Positions 1 to 12,117 of a stretch of 64,000 nt of DNA are shown here, one piece after another. A program made the translations under genes and the position numbers. The notes beneath the pieces are model-generated. The model made no database searches. It saw nothing but the letters and a program-made list of their open reading frames with translations, and was not told where the DNA came from. How positions within the stretch are numbered: position 1 is the first letter of the stretch; the number at the start of each line of letters is the position of its first letter. The stretch spans positions 65,943,478-66,007,477 of the forward strand of contig CM066738.1 of the NCBI GenBank assembly GCA_033961575.1, read 5' to 3'. Source of the stretch: Aselliscus stoliczkanus. Taxonomy: Eukaryota; Chordata; Mammalia; Chiroptera; Hipposideridae.

Positions 1-88
1 AATGATTACCAGCAATAAGTCTGGTTAACATCCATCATCATATACATACAGTATAGTTACAAAAATTTTTTCTTTTATAATGAGAACT

Positions 89-612
89 GTTTTTTTTCTT
101 TTTAAATTTGGGTATCAGGGGAGGGGAACAGTGTTGAGGAATTGGGGAGGGAGACCAGCTGAGTTGTTGTTCTTCAGTCTTAGTGGTGGAGGGCACCAGT
201 CACCATCTGGCTGCCCGCCGGCAGCTTGTGGCCTGTAAGTTCAAGGTGCTGTGTTACAATCTTCCTTGCAGGTGGGCGTAGCCACCTTCCTATGCAGGAG
301 TTTAACCAGCAGCCTTGTTGTTAAGAGCATACGCTCTATCCAGTGAGCCACCTGGGCGGCAGCTCAGCTCAAAGTGCTGAGACCAGTCTTAGTTGTGGGC
401 GGGCATAGCCCACCATCAAACAGGCATGTCTTGTTGATAGGAGCACATGCTCTCACCAGCTGGGCCATCCTGCCACCTTTTGGCAGCTCAGGGGCATCTC
501 AGCTGAGTCACAGTATCACTGGCCCATGTAGGAATTGAACCAGCTGCCCTGTTGCTCAGAGCTCGCACTCTTAACTTAACTCTTAATCAACTGAGCTACT
601 TGGCCAGCCTGC
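89..612 (-). mobile_element. Composite tRNA-type SINE, three tRNA-like units plus 3' module
   Basis: The insertion is antisense. Read on the minus strand it starts at the right end with a tRNA-like head (GGCTGGCCAAGTAGCTCAG) and passes through three related tRNA-like blocks, each with an 'answering' motif such as ACCAACTGAGC/CAGTGAGCC in the plus strand. It ends at the left in a module with repeated GGGGAATTGGGG/GGGAACAG motifs and a T-rich stretch (the poly-A tail). Target-site duplications TATAATGAGAACT flank it at 76-88 and 613-625, showing one retroposition event. The left-end module is the same one found in the composite elements at 1533, 3960, 35640 and 48376, although the head differs. 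It lies in the METTL4 intron. It resembles trimeric rhinolophoid-bat SINEs, but the family name is not certain. Confidence 0.8.
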
Positions 613-1113
613 TATAATGAGAACTTTTAATATCTTGCATTTACTTTTAAATTGATATTTAAAATTCATAAGAATAAACATTTCTAATTTGCCTTCTTTT
701 GAAATAAACATTTTACATTGTAAAGACATTACTCCTTGATTTTCTATTTTTGTCAACTAGAAAGAAGAAATATCATGCAGGAATGTGTTACACTGAGAAA
801 ATGTGAGGTGATAAATAGGCTTAGGTAGTATGTATTTTTCCACTCCCAAGTACCTGCCCATCATTTTCTATCAGATTGTGAGTTGTTAGAAAATATGGAT
901 GTCTGTTTCCATTGTTAAATTTCATAGCACTAATTATAGTGGAGCCCCATAATTGTAAACATTTTGACTGGCTGACCCCAGTTTAGTTAGACTCCAGTTT
1001 AAAGTTCTAAAATAGAGCTGCTGACATGTTTGTACTGAAAAACTGAACAAATAAGCAAAAACAAACAAAATCTTGGTTCAGTATAACCTTAGACTACATT
1101 AAAAGTGAATTGA

Positions 1114-1198
1114 TGGGGGGCCGGCCGAGTGGCGCAGTGGTCCCCGGTTCGGGTCCCATATATTAGAGCCAGTGACACTGCCCTCAAAAAAAAAAAAA
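1114..1198 (+). mobile_element. Short tRNA-derived SINE with internal deletion
   Basis: The element has a GGCCGGCCGAGTGGCGCAGTGG head containing the A-box-like segment, then a B-box-like GGTTCGGGTCC, a short GCCAGTGACACTGCCCTC tail block and a poly-A run. Perfect 13-bp target-site duplications AAAAGTGAATTGA lie at 1101-1113 and 1199-1211. Compared with the same SINE at 62946 it lacks about 28 bp between the two promoter boxes. The intact flanking duplications mean the deletion either preceded insertion or occurred within the element. The family is the same as the head of the long composite elements. Confidence 0.9.
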
Positions 1199-1532
1199 AA
1201 AAGTGAATTGACGCTGGTAAGGCATTGAATTCATGGGGGAAAATGGAAAAGTAATATAGGTTTATTGTCCTCTAAGACTTGGGAAATCTTTTTCTTTCAA
1301 GTTTAGTAACATTTAATTACATATAAACTTATGAAAGGACTAAAAGTCTTTATGGCAGCATCTAGAAGCGTTCAAAGCCCAAATTTGGTTCAGTTGAATT
1401 ATAGACAATACTTTTAATTCTTTGATTTTTGATAAACAGGACCAGCGCTTTTAGACAAATAAACAATTATTTCGCTGTGAGAGCAATTGAAGAATATTAT
1501 GAAACAAAAAATTTTTGATGTGTTGTCTTTTA

Positions 1533-2020
1533 TTTTATTTATTTTATTTATTTTAAAGATTTTTGTTGGGGAATTGGGGGAGGGGAACAGCGTTGGGGAA
1601 TCAGGGAAGGGGAACAGACAAGTTGCTGTCTTTTTGTTCTTCAGTCTAGTTGCAGAGGATGTTGCTTCACTGGCCCATGTTGGTATCCTCATTGCACTCT
1701 TCCTGGATGAGGCAGATTGGTCGCCGGCCTCTGGATGTCACTCACCGCGGCTATTGGCAGCTCACGCTGGCTGCTGGCCACTCACTGTAGCCAATGGCAG
1801 CCCACTGCAGCAGGGGCTGCAGCCTACACCGTCGCCGGGGCTCGCACAGCCCAGCTCCAGGTGGAGCTGTTGTTAGCCGGGGCTCGCACAGCCCAGCTCC
1901 AGGTGGAGCTGTTGTTAGCTGTAGAGGGCAGTGTCACTAGCCCTCATACGTGGGTTCCGAACCCGGGCCACTGGCATCCCAATACCAGCTCTTAACCAAT
2001 GCGCCATTCGGCCGGCCCAA
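1533..2020 (-). mobile_element. SVA-like composite retroposon, copy 1
   Basis: The orientation is antisense. Its minus-strand order is: a tRNA-SINE head at the right end (GGGCCGGCCGAATGGCGC, with a B-box-like segment), then a duplicated 42-bp block (1834-1875 and 1876-1917) containing GGAGCTGGGCTGTGCGAGCC. A GC-rich core built on GTGAGTGGCCGGCAGCC-type units follows. The last part is a 3' module ending in repeated CTGTTCCCC/CCCCAATTCCCC motifs at the left end. Near-perfect duplications of TTGTCTTTTA occur at 1523-1532 and 2025-2034. The parts match the copies at 3960, 35640 and 48376, but core length and duplications differ between copies. It lies in the METTL4 intron. The long open frames here come from the GC-rich repeats and are not genes. 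Confidence 0.85.
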
Positions 2021-2513
2021 TATATTGTCTTTTAAACGTCACCCTTCTCATTCCTAAAGAGAATATGATAGATTTCTTCCAAGCTCAGTCTTGTATAACG
2101 ATTAAGAATTATCTGTTTTAGTGACTTTTCACCCCTGAATTATTTTCATAGCCAGTTTCTATAATTGATTGTTAATATAGCTAACTAGCAATGTGATCAA
2201 GGTTAAATTGATTTAAATATTTGTCATCCAAATGAGCATGTGCTTAAGAAAAAGCTTCTATGGCATTCTTTTCTTTCTGTTAGTGTATAGCACAGCTATT
2301 TAGCCAATATTTATAAGGTACCTTTTCCCCAACAAAATACATATAGTAGTTATATGTATAATACAGTAGTTATTAATACATTGAATAAGGAATAGTTAAC
2401 TGTGGAAATAATATGGTGAAATTTTAGGTAAATAGGATCTATAATTTGGAAGTGAAGGAATGTTCTTAGTACTATCAAGTTATAGCTAAGGGGGTATAGT
2501 TATGTGTTAGTTA

Positions 2514-3602
2514 TGTTTTCAGAGAGTGGGCCCTTCTCGGCGCAAAGTCCAGGTCCTTGGCAACTTGAGCAAAGAATTGAACGAGATACCAGAGTAAAGC
2601 AGTAAAAAAAAGTAGTTTATTGGAAGAGATGTACATTTAGAATTAAAAATAGGCCTAAGCAGTAGAGGATAGCTCAAAGGCCTATTATTAGAAGAAAAAT
2701 TATTTCAAGGAGCGTGGAGCATATGGAACAGGCCACACGCAAAGGCGAGGCCCAAAAAGCTCGAAATGGAAGGAAGGGGGTCAAAAGATCACAAAGAACA
2801 GTGGTCAAAAGGCAAAGAAGAGCATGGACTTCCCAGGACTTGGAGTTTTTATCCCTTTTTCTCTAGAATGGGCTGTTCCCCTCTGGGCGTGGTACTCCTT
2901 GATTGGCACTCGTAACTGACAATAGGCTATTACCTCATCTCTTTAGACTGTGCATGTTCCTTCCCAGAATTCAGTCTATTATAATTATATTAATAAACTT
3001 CCAGGCATATGTATGATATTATAATAATGGTATAATGAGGCCCGGGTGAAATGAAGGTTGTTATGGCCTTTACTGCGCAGGTGTAAGTGACTGGTGTAAT
3101 CCAGTCAGGTATTTTGTACCTATTAGTTTTAGGGGTAGATAGTTACAATGAGTGGAAGTTTTGGGTGCAGAGGGGAGGTCACCCGGGTGGTCACATTCTG
3201 TGCGACATGCAGGAATGCCGAGACTCAATGCCTACCTCTAACTGCCTGCCTTGTTTTCCCCTTGAGAGACATGATCCCCATAAAATCTCTATGGGAAGCT
3301 GAGGGACAGGAGGTCTCTTCTTCTGTATCTGCTTCCTGCTGGGCAGGGGCATAGAGCTGTCCCTGCCTATTGGGGGTTCACAGAACTCTCACTCTAGCTG
3401 ATCTCAGATAAGAGGAAGGGGTCTCGAGCTCCGCCTGGAAGATCATGCTGGCTTCTTTGCTTGTGACTGGCAATCTCACTGGGATGTCTGTCATCTAATG
3501 CATCCCTAATGCCCCTGAATAAGAAAAAATAGATTTTAATTAATAAACCTGTTAGCTCTCATGAAGCCTGTGGCCATTCAGCCTGTCACTCAGGTGGCAT
3601 CA
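2514..3602 (-). mobile_element. Solo retroviral LTR, antisense (class I-like)
   Basis: The minus-strand sequence has LTR organisation. A TATA-like stretch lies at 2846-2852, followed by an AATAAA polyadenylation signal (plus-strand TTTATT at 2616-2621). A U5-like segment then contains TCTCGTTCAATTCTTTGCTC and ends in CA at 2514. No gag, pol or env sequence adjoins it, so it is read as a solo LTR left by recombination of a provirus. The 5' edge is approximate, since I could not find a clean target duplication (GTTA at 2510-2513 versus a similar GTTG after 3602). The class assignment rests on overall resemblance to gammaretrovirus-like LTRs. It sits in the METTL4 intron in the opposite orientation to the gene. 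Confidence 0.6.
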
Positions 3603-3959
3603 GTTGTCTGGGCCCAGAATGGATTTGGCATTTAGCTTACTGGCCTGGGGGATATTAGGAAGTCACAGGCTTTCAAGTAGTTATCTGAAGAAAGGGTATG
3701 AGATTTCTATGAACAATCTACTGTTTAGGATTCAGAAACTGATTAGAAGAGTAGGAGCTAAAGAAGTAAGAAACTAAGGAGGAGACAACATTTCTATGGG
3801 AAGGAAAACAAAAGTTTCTCAGTGGAGGGGGGTGGGGCTGCTCGGTTGGCCGGTAACAATTATATTTTCTGAATATTTCTGTCTGTGTCCAAGTCTTCAT
3901 TTACTACTCTTTCAGCAAAGATATATGTTTTCAGAGACTTATATTTTATCTTAGTTTTT

Positions 3960-4422
3960 GTTTTGTTTTTTAAATTGGGGAATTGGGGAAGGGGAACAGC
4001 TTTGGGGTATCGGGGAAGGGGAACAGACAAGTTGCCGTCTTTTTGTTCTTCAGTCTAGTTATGGAGGACATCGCTTCACTGGCCCATGTTGGTATCATCA
4101 TTGTGTTCTTCCCGGATTAGGTAGATCAGTCGCCGGCCTCTGGATGGTCGCTCATCGTGGCTATTGGCAGCTCACGCTGGCTGCCAGCCACTCACGCTGG
4201 CTGCCAGGCACTCACGCTGGCTGCCGGCCACTCACTGTAGCCTATGGCAGCCCACTGCAGCAGGGGCTGCAGCCTACACCATAGCAGGGGCTCGCATAGC
4301 CCCAGGTGGAGCTGTTGTTAGCTGTGGGGGGCAGTGTCACTGGCCCTCATTATGTGGGATCTGAACCCGGGCTGCTGGCATCCCCAAACCAGCTCTTAAC
4401 CAATGTGTCACTCTGCTGGCCC
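3960..4422 (-). mobile_element. SVA-like composite retroposon, copy 2
   Basis: This antisense element has the same modular order as the copy at 1533. Its core carries three consecutive 20-bp units of the type CTCACGCTGGCTGCCGGCCA (plus strand, about 4164-4230), whereas copy 1 has one such unit and instead duplicates the next 42-bp block. Perfect 18-bp target-site duplications TATTTTATCTTAGTTTTT flank it at 3942-3959 and 4423-4440. The 3' module at the left end has the GGGGAATTGGGGAAGGGGAACAG repeats. It lies only about 400 bp upstream of the last METTL4 exon. No protein product is expected. Confidence 0.9.
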
Positions 4423-4440
4423 TATTTTATCTTAGTTTTT

Positions 4441-4985
<545 letters not shown>

Positions 4986-6565
4986 CACTGATCTTAAAGT
5001 TGTGATTTTTCTTCAGTTTCTCCTTATGCTTTCTTCATTCTAACTGATTTTTCCTTTTATTACCAACCAGTGTGCTTGGAAATGTAAACAGAACTTGGTT
5101 TTTCAGCAAAATAGCTGAATGTAATTTTGAGGTGCGTTTTACTTCAGCTGCACTAATATTCCACATTAATCTAGACTCACTACAAATGAAGATATAAGCC
5201 ATTAGAAAGATGGCAAGACTCTGTAATTTAAAAAGTCACAAAGCATGCACTGTGGACCAGAGGTCTTTATTCTGCCTACGGATGTGTTTTGTTTGGGCCA
5301 CACATGTTATTTAAAAAAAAAAAAAAAAAGTTGAACCATCATTCTAAAAAAAATCAGGACATTTCACATAAAAATCTAGATTTCTACTTCTCTTTAAACT
5401 CCAGATGCTCTGGCCACACTGAGGCATGTGTTCTTTTCTGCTGTCAATCTGTATGACTCAATGGTGGCAGCTCTTTAGGGAAGACCCATGTACTCCAGTT
5501 TGTGACAGCTCCATGCCACTCACTTATATTGTCTATTTGGCCCCTGTACAACCCAAATATATAACTTCTGTTATATTGTTGCATTCTGGGAAAAGCATTC
5601 AGACACCTGCCAAGTTCATATTGAGTTCAGGAAACAAAATTGAAGGGTTTTAAATTGTATTCAACGTCACTTTTTAAGTACTTCTTAGTTTGCTTGTTTT
5701 TCTAGAAAAAAAATGAAAAACTATTTCTTATAAAAATGTCAGAACGTAAACACTGCTTATGATTGTGATAAAGTATATTATTTATAGATTTTCTACAAAT
5801 ATTTGTTTATTAAAATATTTTTACTGAAATGATTTTTTGAAAAGTATGCTGATTTATTATGTATAATCTTTTCTAAAATTTTGAGGTATAATTTTCACTT
5901 AATAATTTTCTCTTATTTTCCTTATAGAAGTTCAGTGAGTTTTGTAAACATACATACAGTCATCTATCTACTACTATAATCATGATGTAGAACATTTCCT
6001 TCATCCCCAAAACTCATGTGTCCCTTTGCAGTCAACCCTGCCTGCCACCCTGGGCCCTTGACAAATAACATTTGTTTTCTGTCATTACTTTTACATTTTT
6101 ACAATTTCATATAAATGGAATCATACAATATATAGTCTGTTTTACCTGGCCTCTTTAGCATTTTGAAGATTATTTATACTATTTACAGATTTTCTACAAA
6201 TATTTACTAAGTAAAATGGTAGATTGACATTATTATCTGACAAGGTTGCCAATCAATGTATTTGCTTATTTTACCAAAGTAAAATGTTGTTTTTGAAATG
6301 TGTTCATTCTTTGAGTGTGTGCATATAGTATCAGAGGCTTAATTTTGTAATTGTAAAGGTATTCTAACTTGTTATTTAAAAGGAAAAAGGTATTAAATTT
6401 GAAGCAAACTTCTCACAACCTCATTTGAAACTCTTCAGCTTCTTGTTGTATTTATAGATTTTATATAGTTTGTGGAAACATTTTAATCCTTAGCAAGTTT
6501 TTGAACTTTTATTTTTGCATCATAAATATTGATACTTAAGAGAATAAAAGAGAATTTTGTTCACT
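4986..6565 (+). other. METTL4: Probable METTL4 3' UTR
   Basis: The sequence following the stop codon is AT-rich and has no open frame of note. The first canonical AATAAA signals downstream are at 6543-6548, 6693-6698 and 6701-6706, so the transcript may end between about 6560 and 6730. The end given here is a guess based on the first of these. An old L1 fragment lies inside the interval. An ancient repeat may also occupy about 5240-5420 (TTTGGGCCACACATGTTATTT), but I could not name it. Confidence 0.4.
5870..6185 (-). mobile_element. Old L1M-type 3' end fragment
   Basis: This segment reads like the antisense 3' end of an ancient L1. It starts with TTGAGGTATAATTTTCACTT and includes the TTTCATATAAATGGAATCATACAATATATAGTC motif typical of mammalian L1M 3' tails (given here in part only). 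It is heavily diverged, has no target duplication and lies in the presumed METTL4 3' UTR. Confidence 0.6.
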
Positions 6566-7239
6566 GAGTTCTGGAATTCAAGAGGGAGAACTTCTAGTCT
6601 TAACTCTGCTTCTAAATGGTAATCTTCTGGGCCTTGTTTATAACACTTGTTTAATTATTGGGCTTTTTTTTGAAGAAAGGATAAATCTGCAAAATAAAAC
6701 AATAAAACATCTTGTAAGAACAAAAAGACCAGGCTAATAGCATATAAGAACATGGAAAACCGAGCAAATGACGGGATCTAAAGTGATGTTGTTGCATTCT
6801 AGTCTCTTCTCTCCAAGCCTAGAGCTTGGTTTAATTTGGATTTACCCAGAGGCCATGCAGTCACAATGGTCATCCTGGGCAACCCACACAAAAAGCCTAA
6901 CAGCTATTTCACCTCCACAAGGTTAATAGCTGACGCCACTCAAGAAACTGGAAAATTTTGCTTCCTAAGAAGCAAAGGCCTTGGAATTCATGGCCTTTTT
7001 CTTACATTCTTTCACCCTCTCAGACAGACAGAGTAAAATTATAGAACAGTTAACTACTCTTTTGAAAATAGAACCTTTTTACCTCATCATTTTTGTCACT
7101 CTTTTTTCTGTCTTGCTTAGCCTTTATTTGTACCCTCTAGTCAGTCTGATTTAGTCTCTCTTAGTTTTCTTATTTACTGTAGGTGCAGGGTCTTTTTTGT
7201 ATATAAGGCTACTCGTAAGTTCAGTGTAGCATCATTGCA

Positions 7240-7425
7240 TTCTGAAGCCAACTTGCCAAGGTTTAAACCCCAACTTTTTCAGCTACTGGCTTTTGTTTGG
7301 GGAAAGTTAGTTAAGTCTCAAAGCCTTAGCTTCTCCATCCACAGACATGGGCAATAATAATGCCTCATAGAGCTGTATAAGTTACTTAGAACAGTGCTTG
7401 GAATATTTTAAGCACCAATAAATGT
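7240..7425 (+). mobile_element. MIR element
   Basis: The MIR core order is recognisable on the plus strand: AAGTTAGTTAAGTCTCAAAGCC, CTTCTCCATCC, GGGCAATAATAATGCCTCATAGAG, AGAACAGTGCTTGG and finally AATAAATG. This is an ancient tRNA-derived SINE mobilised by L2 before the placental radiation. Divergence is high, as expected. Confidence 0.75.
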
Positions 7426-7671
7426 TTGGACCCCTTGCACATTTTTCAAAATGTCAGTTCAAAAAGATTTCTATCACAATCTATACTAATTCAGGGGATT
7501 TACCTAAATACTGCACAAAGTGTTTTTCAGTATAAGCATCATATTTTTTATCTTTTTTTGGAGGTCAGATTTCCTGGCCTGCACCTGATTTCATACATGA
7601 ATGAGGAAACTGAGATTTTTTTTGTTCCCACTGTGGTTCTAACTAAAAAAGCAAATAAAAACCAATTAAGG

Positions 7672-7811
7672 GGAGCCAGCCAAGTGGCTCAGTTGGTTAA
7701 GAGCTCACTCAAGAGTGTGAGCTGAGCTCTGAGCAACAGCAGTTCGATACCCAGCCCGAGCTGAGCTGCCAACAGACGGCAGGATGGCTCAGCTGAAAAA
7801 AAAAAAAAAAA
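7672..7811 (+). mobile_element. tRNA-derived SINE, GAGCTGAGCTGCC type
   Basis: The element has a tRNA-like head GCCAGCCAAGTGGCTCAG, an A box (TGGCTCAGTTGG), a B-box-like GTTCGATACCC, a tail GAGCTGAGCTGCCAACAGACGGCAGGATGGCTCAGC and a poly-A run. The same family occurs at 25120, 46365 and 61898. No clear target duplication was found for this copy. Confidence 0.85.
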
Positions 7812-8048
7812 GGCTACATGTGGCTTTGGACTTCAGCTTTTGATTACATACTGCCATGCTGACTCTGAGCTGCATAGTACTCTACATTGTTCTTTGATGA
7901 CTTTCGTAGGTGGTTATTTGGCAGCCTTTCTGGTGTTCCTTCAGTAAAGACGTGTAGCTTGACTACGGGGATATGTTCTGAGAAATGCATTTTTAGGCGA
8001 TTTCATTGTTACACTTTGCTGGAGATGTCAGAAACTTGATCTTTATAT

Positions 8049-8424
8049 GCAACAGCTATGGATTGAATGTTTGTGTCCTAAAATTCATATGCTGAAACCC
8101 TACCCCTCAACATGATGGTATTTGGAGGTGGGGCATTTGAGAAGTAATTAGGGTTAGATTAAGTCATCAGAGTGGGGCCCTCATAATGGGACTAATGCCT
8201 TATAAAAAGAGGAAGAGACATGGGGTCTCATTCTCTCTGCATACAAGCACCAAGAAAGACCATGTGAGAACATAACCAGGAAGAGATTCTGGCACCAAGC
8301 ACCTGACCATTTTGGCACCCTGATCCTGGACTTTCAAACTCCATATGCATGAGAAATAAATGTTTATTGTTTAAGCCACTAAGTCTATGGTAATTTGTTA
8401 TAACAACCTGGAACGGACTAAAAC
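8049..8424 (+). mobile_element. MaLR (MST/MLT1-type) solo LTR
   Basis: The plus strand follows the mammalian MaLR LTR pattern. It starts with GCTATGGATTGAATGTTTGTG, then has TTCATATGCTGAAACCCTA, GATGGTATTTGGAGGTGGGGC, GGGCCCTCATAATGGGA and CCTTATAAAAAGAGGAAGAG. The end has GAGAAATAAATG followed by TTTAAGCCAC. It is an ancient non-autonomous ERVL-related LTR. No internal region is attached. Confidence 0.8.
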
Positions 8425-10776
8425 CCAAGGGATTTTCCAGTTGATAAGGTATAGACCAAATAAGGCCTATTTCTTTAGATGGCCTGAAAGTCACCAATGG
8501 AGAATAGGTTTCTCTTCTTGAATGTCAACATTTAAGGTAGGCCAATAATGCTGGGCTGGTGGTCTTGGTAGAGGACAGAAAGGCTAATCCATGATTCAGG
8601 TCCAGGCCTGGCTTTAGTTGCTGCCTTTGCTGTTTTTTTTATATATTTTTTTATTAGTTACTGATGTACAAAACAATGCAATAGTTATCCTTTTCAGCGC
8701 TTACAAAGTGGCTCTCCCCTCATCCCTGATATCATACATATCTATTACTATTCAACTGACTCCATTCCCACACTGTACTCCATCCACATCCCATGACTAT
8801 GTATGTGTTAAATTATAGGTAACATCTAATATTATTCAGTGGCAGGTTCAGATGTACAGTGCAGTGGTCAGGCCTCTAACACAGATGTTAGGAAGTGGTC
8901 TCCCTAATAAGACATGAATCCATCTGGTCCCCTAAAAATATTTTTAACATTATTGATTATATTCTCTAAACTGTCTCTTCTATCCCTGCACCAATATTGT
9001 AGTTACCAGTTTATGTTGCCTTGTCCCTTCCCTTTATCCCTCAAGCCCACCCGCCTCCCATCTAGCAATTATCAGTTTTTCCTCTGTGTATCTAAGACTA
9101 TTTCTCTTTACATTGCTCGTTTGTTCAGTTCTTTAGATTCCACATGTAAGTGAGATCATATGGTATTTGTCTTTCTCTGACTGACTTATTTCACTTAGCA
9201 TAATGTTCTCTAGGTCCATCCATATCATTACAAATCGTACGATTTCTTTCTTTATAGCTGTGTAATTCTCCATTGTGTAAATGTACCACAGTTTCTTAAT
9301 CCAGTCGTCTACAGATGGGCATTTCGATTATTTCCAAGTCTTGGCTATTGTAAATCACACTGCAGTGAACAAAGGGGTGCATATATTTTTTGAATTAGTG
9401 TCTTGGGTTTTTCAGGATAAATGCCTAGGAGTGGAATTGCTGGGTCAAAAGGTAGTTCCATTTCCAGTTTTTTGAGATACCTCCATACTGACTTCCATAG
9501 TGACTGCACCAATCTGCAATCCCACCAATAGTGCAGCAGGGTTCCCTTTTCCCCACAGCCTAACCAGTACTTGTTTGTTGATTTATTGATGATAGCCATT
9601 CTGACCGGAGTGAGGTGGTATCTCATTGTGGATTTTATTTGCATTTCTCTAATGATTAGTTTGGTTGAACATTTTTTCATATGCCTGTTGGTCATCTGTA
9701 TGTCCTCTTTAGAGAAATGTCTCTTCCTCTGCCCATTTTTTTAATTGGGTTGTTTTTTGGGTTTTTTTGGTGTTGAGTTGCATGAGCGTTTATAAATTTT
9801 GAATATTAACCCCTTATCAGATATATCATTGACAAATATATTCTCCCATTCAGTAAGCTTCCTTTTTGTTTTACTGATGGTTTCCTTGTGAAAAAACTTT
9901 TAAGTTGATATAATCCCATATGTTCATTTTTTCTTTTACTTCCCTTGCCTGTGGGTATGGATCAGTAAAAATATTGCTCAGGATAATGTCTGCAAATTTA
10001 CTGCCTATGTTTTCTTCTAGGAGTTTTATGGTTCCACGTCTTACATTTAAGTCTTTAATCCATTTTGAATTTTTTCTTCTATATGGCATAAAGAGGTGGT
10101 CCAGTTTCATTTTTTTGCATGTGTCAGTCCAGTTTTCCCAACACCATTTATTAAATAGATGATCTTTACCCCAGTGTAAATTCTTGCTTCCATTGTCATA
10201 GATTAACTATTCGTATATTCATGGATTCATTTCTGGGCTCTCTATTCTGTTCCACTGATCTATGTGCCTGTTTTTATGCCAGTACCATACTGCTTTGATT
10301 ACTGTAGCCTTGTAGTATTTTTTGATGTCTGGTAGCGTGATACCCCTGACTTTGTTCTTATTTTTCAGGATTGCTGAGGCTATTCGGGTTCTTTTATGGT
10401 TCCATATAAATTTTAGGATTACATTTTCTATTTCTGTGAAAAATGCCCTTGGTAGTTTGATGGGAATTGCACTGAATCTATATATTGCCTAGGCAGTATG
10501 GACATTTTAACTATATTAATTCTTCCTATCCATGAGCATGGTAGGTGTTTCCATTTATTTGTATCTTCTTTTATTTCTTTCTTTTGTGTCCTATAATTTT
10601 CTGAGTACAGATCTTTTACTTCTTTGGTTAAATTTATTGCTAAGTATTTTATAGTTCTTGAAGCAATTGTAAATGGGACTGTTTTCTTAATTTCTCCTTC
10701 TGATAGTTTATTAATGGTATATGCAAATGCAAATGATTTCTGAATATTGAATTTGTATCCTGCTACCTTACTGAAT

Positions 10777-11340
10777 TCATGTATCAGTTCCAATAGTTTT
10801 TTTATGGAGTCTTTGGGGGGTCTCTATGTATAGTATCATGTCATCTGCATATAATGACAATTTTACTGCTTTCTTGCCTATTTGGATGCCTTTTATTTCT
10901 TTTTCTTGTCTGATTGCTGTGACTAGAACTTCTCGAACTATATTGAATAAAAGTGGAGAAAGTGGACAGCCTTGTCTTGGTCCTGATCTTAAGGGGGATG
11001 GTTTCAGCTTTTCCCTGTTGAATATGATGTTAGCTGTAGGTTTATCATATATGGCCTTTATTATGTTGAGATATGATCCCTGTATTCCCACTTTGCTAAG
11101 GGTTTTTATAAATGGGTGCTGGATATTGTCAAATGCTTTTCCTTCATCTATTGATATGACCATATGATTTTTATTCTTCATTTTGTTGATGTGATGTATC
11201 ACATTAATTGATTTACGGATGTTGAACCAGCCTTGCATACTAGGGATGAAACCCACTTGATCATGATGTATGATCTTCTTAACATGTTGCTGAATTCTGT
11301 TTGCTAATATTTTATTGAGAATTTTTGCATCTATATTCAT
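10777..11340 (-). pseudogene. L1 A ORF2 reverse-transcriptase fragment
   Basis: An open stretch of 187 residues covers the fingers/palm part of L1 ORF2. It has the [16 protein letters not shown] block, [17 protein letters not shown], the [17 protein letters not shown] motif and the catalytic [10 protein letters not shown] box. The catalytic aspartates are present, but upstream (11413-11703) and downstream (10428-10793) pieces lie in other frames. It therefore cannot encode a full enzyme. Confidence 0.85.
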
Positions 11341-12117
11341 CAGGGATATTGGCCTATAGTTTTCCTTTTTTGTGCTGTCTTTATCTGGTTTTGGGATCAG
11401 GGTGATAATGGCTTAATAGAAAGAATTTGGTAGCCTTCCCTCCTTCTGGATTTTTTGGAATAGTTTGAGAAGAATAGGTGATAGTTCTTTTTTCAGTGTT
11501 TGGTAAAATTCATTTGTGAAGCCATCTGGTCCAGAGCTTTTGTTTGTTGAGAGCTTGTCAATTATTGATTCAATTTCCTTGGTAGTAATCAGTCTATTTA
11601 GATTTTCCATTTCTTCTCGAGTTAGCTTTGGAAGGTTGTATGATTCTAGAAAATTATCCATTTCTTCCAAATTTGTCAAATTTGTTGGCATATAGTTGCT
11701 CATAGTAATTAAAAAAATTTTTTTTGTATTTCCGTGGTGTCTGTAGTCACCTATCCTCTTTCAGTCTTGATTTTACTAATTTGAGCCCTTTTTTTTTCTT
11801 TTTTTTTTTTGATGAGCCTAGCTAGAGGTTTGTCAATTTTGTTTATCTACTCAAAAAAAACAGCTCTTGGTTTCATTGATCTTTTGTATTGTTTTTCTAT
11901 TCTCTATATCATTTATATTTCCGCTCTGGCCTTTATTATCTCCTTCCTTGTACTCCCTTTGGGCTTCTTTTGCTGTTCTTTTTCCAGTTCCCTGAGGTGT
12001 TAGGATAACCTGTTGATTTGAGATTTTTCTGCCTTTTTTAGGTAGGCCTGCACTGCTATGAACTTCCGTCTTAGGACTGCTTTCGCTGCATCTCAGAGAT
12101 TTTGGATCGTGATGGTT

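Noticed and set aside
1487..1995. Open frames of 129 and 92 codons over the composite element
   Set aside because: They lie entirely inside a retroposon with target duplications and come from GC-rich tandem repeats; no protein family is recognisable.
2514..3602. Retroviral coding remnants next to the LTR
   Set aside because: No gag, pol or env similarity could be seen on either side; only the LTR is supported.
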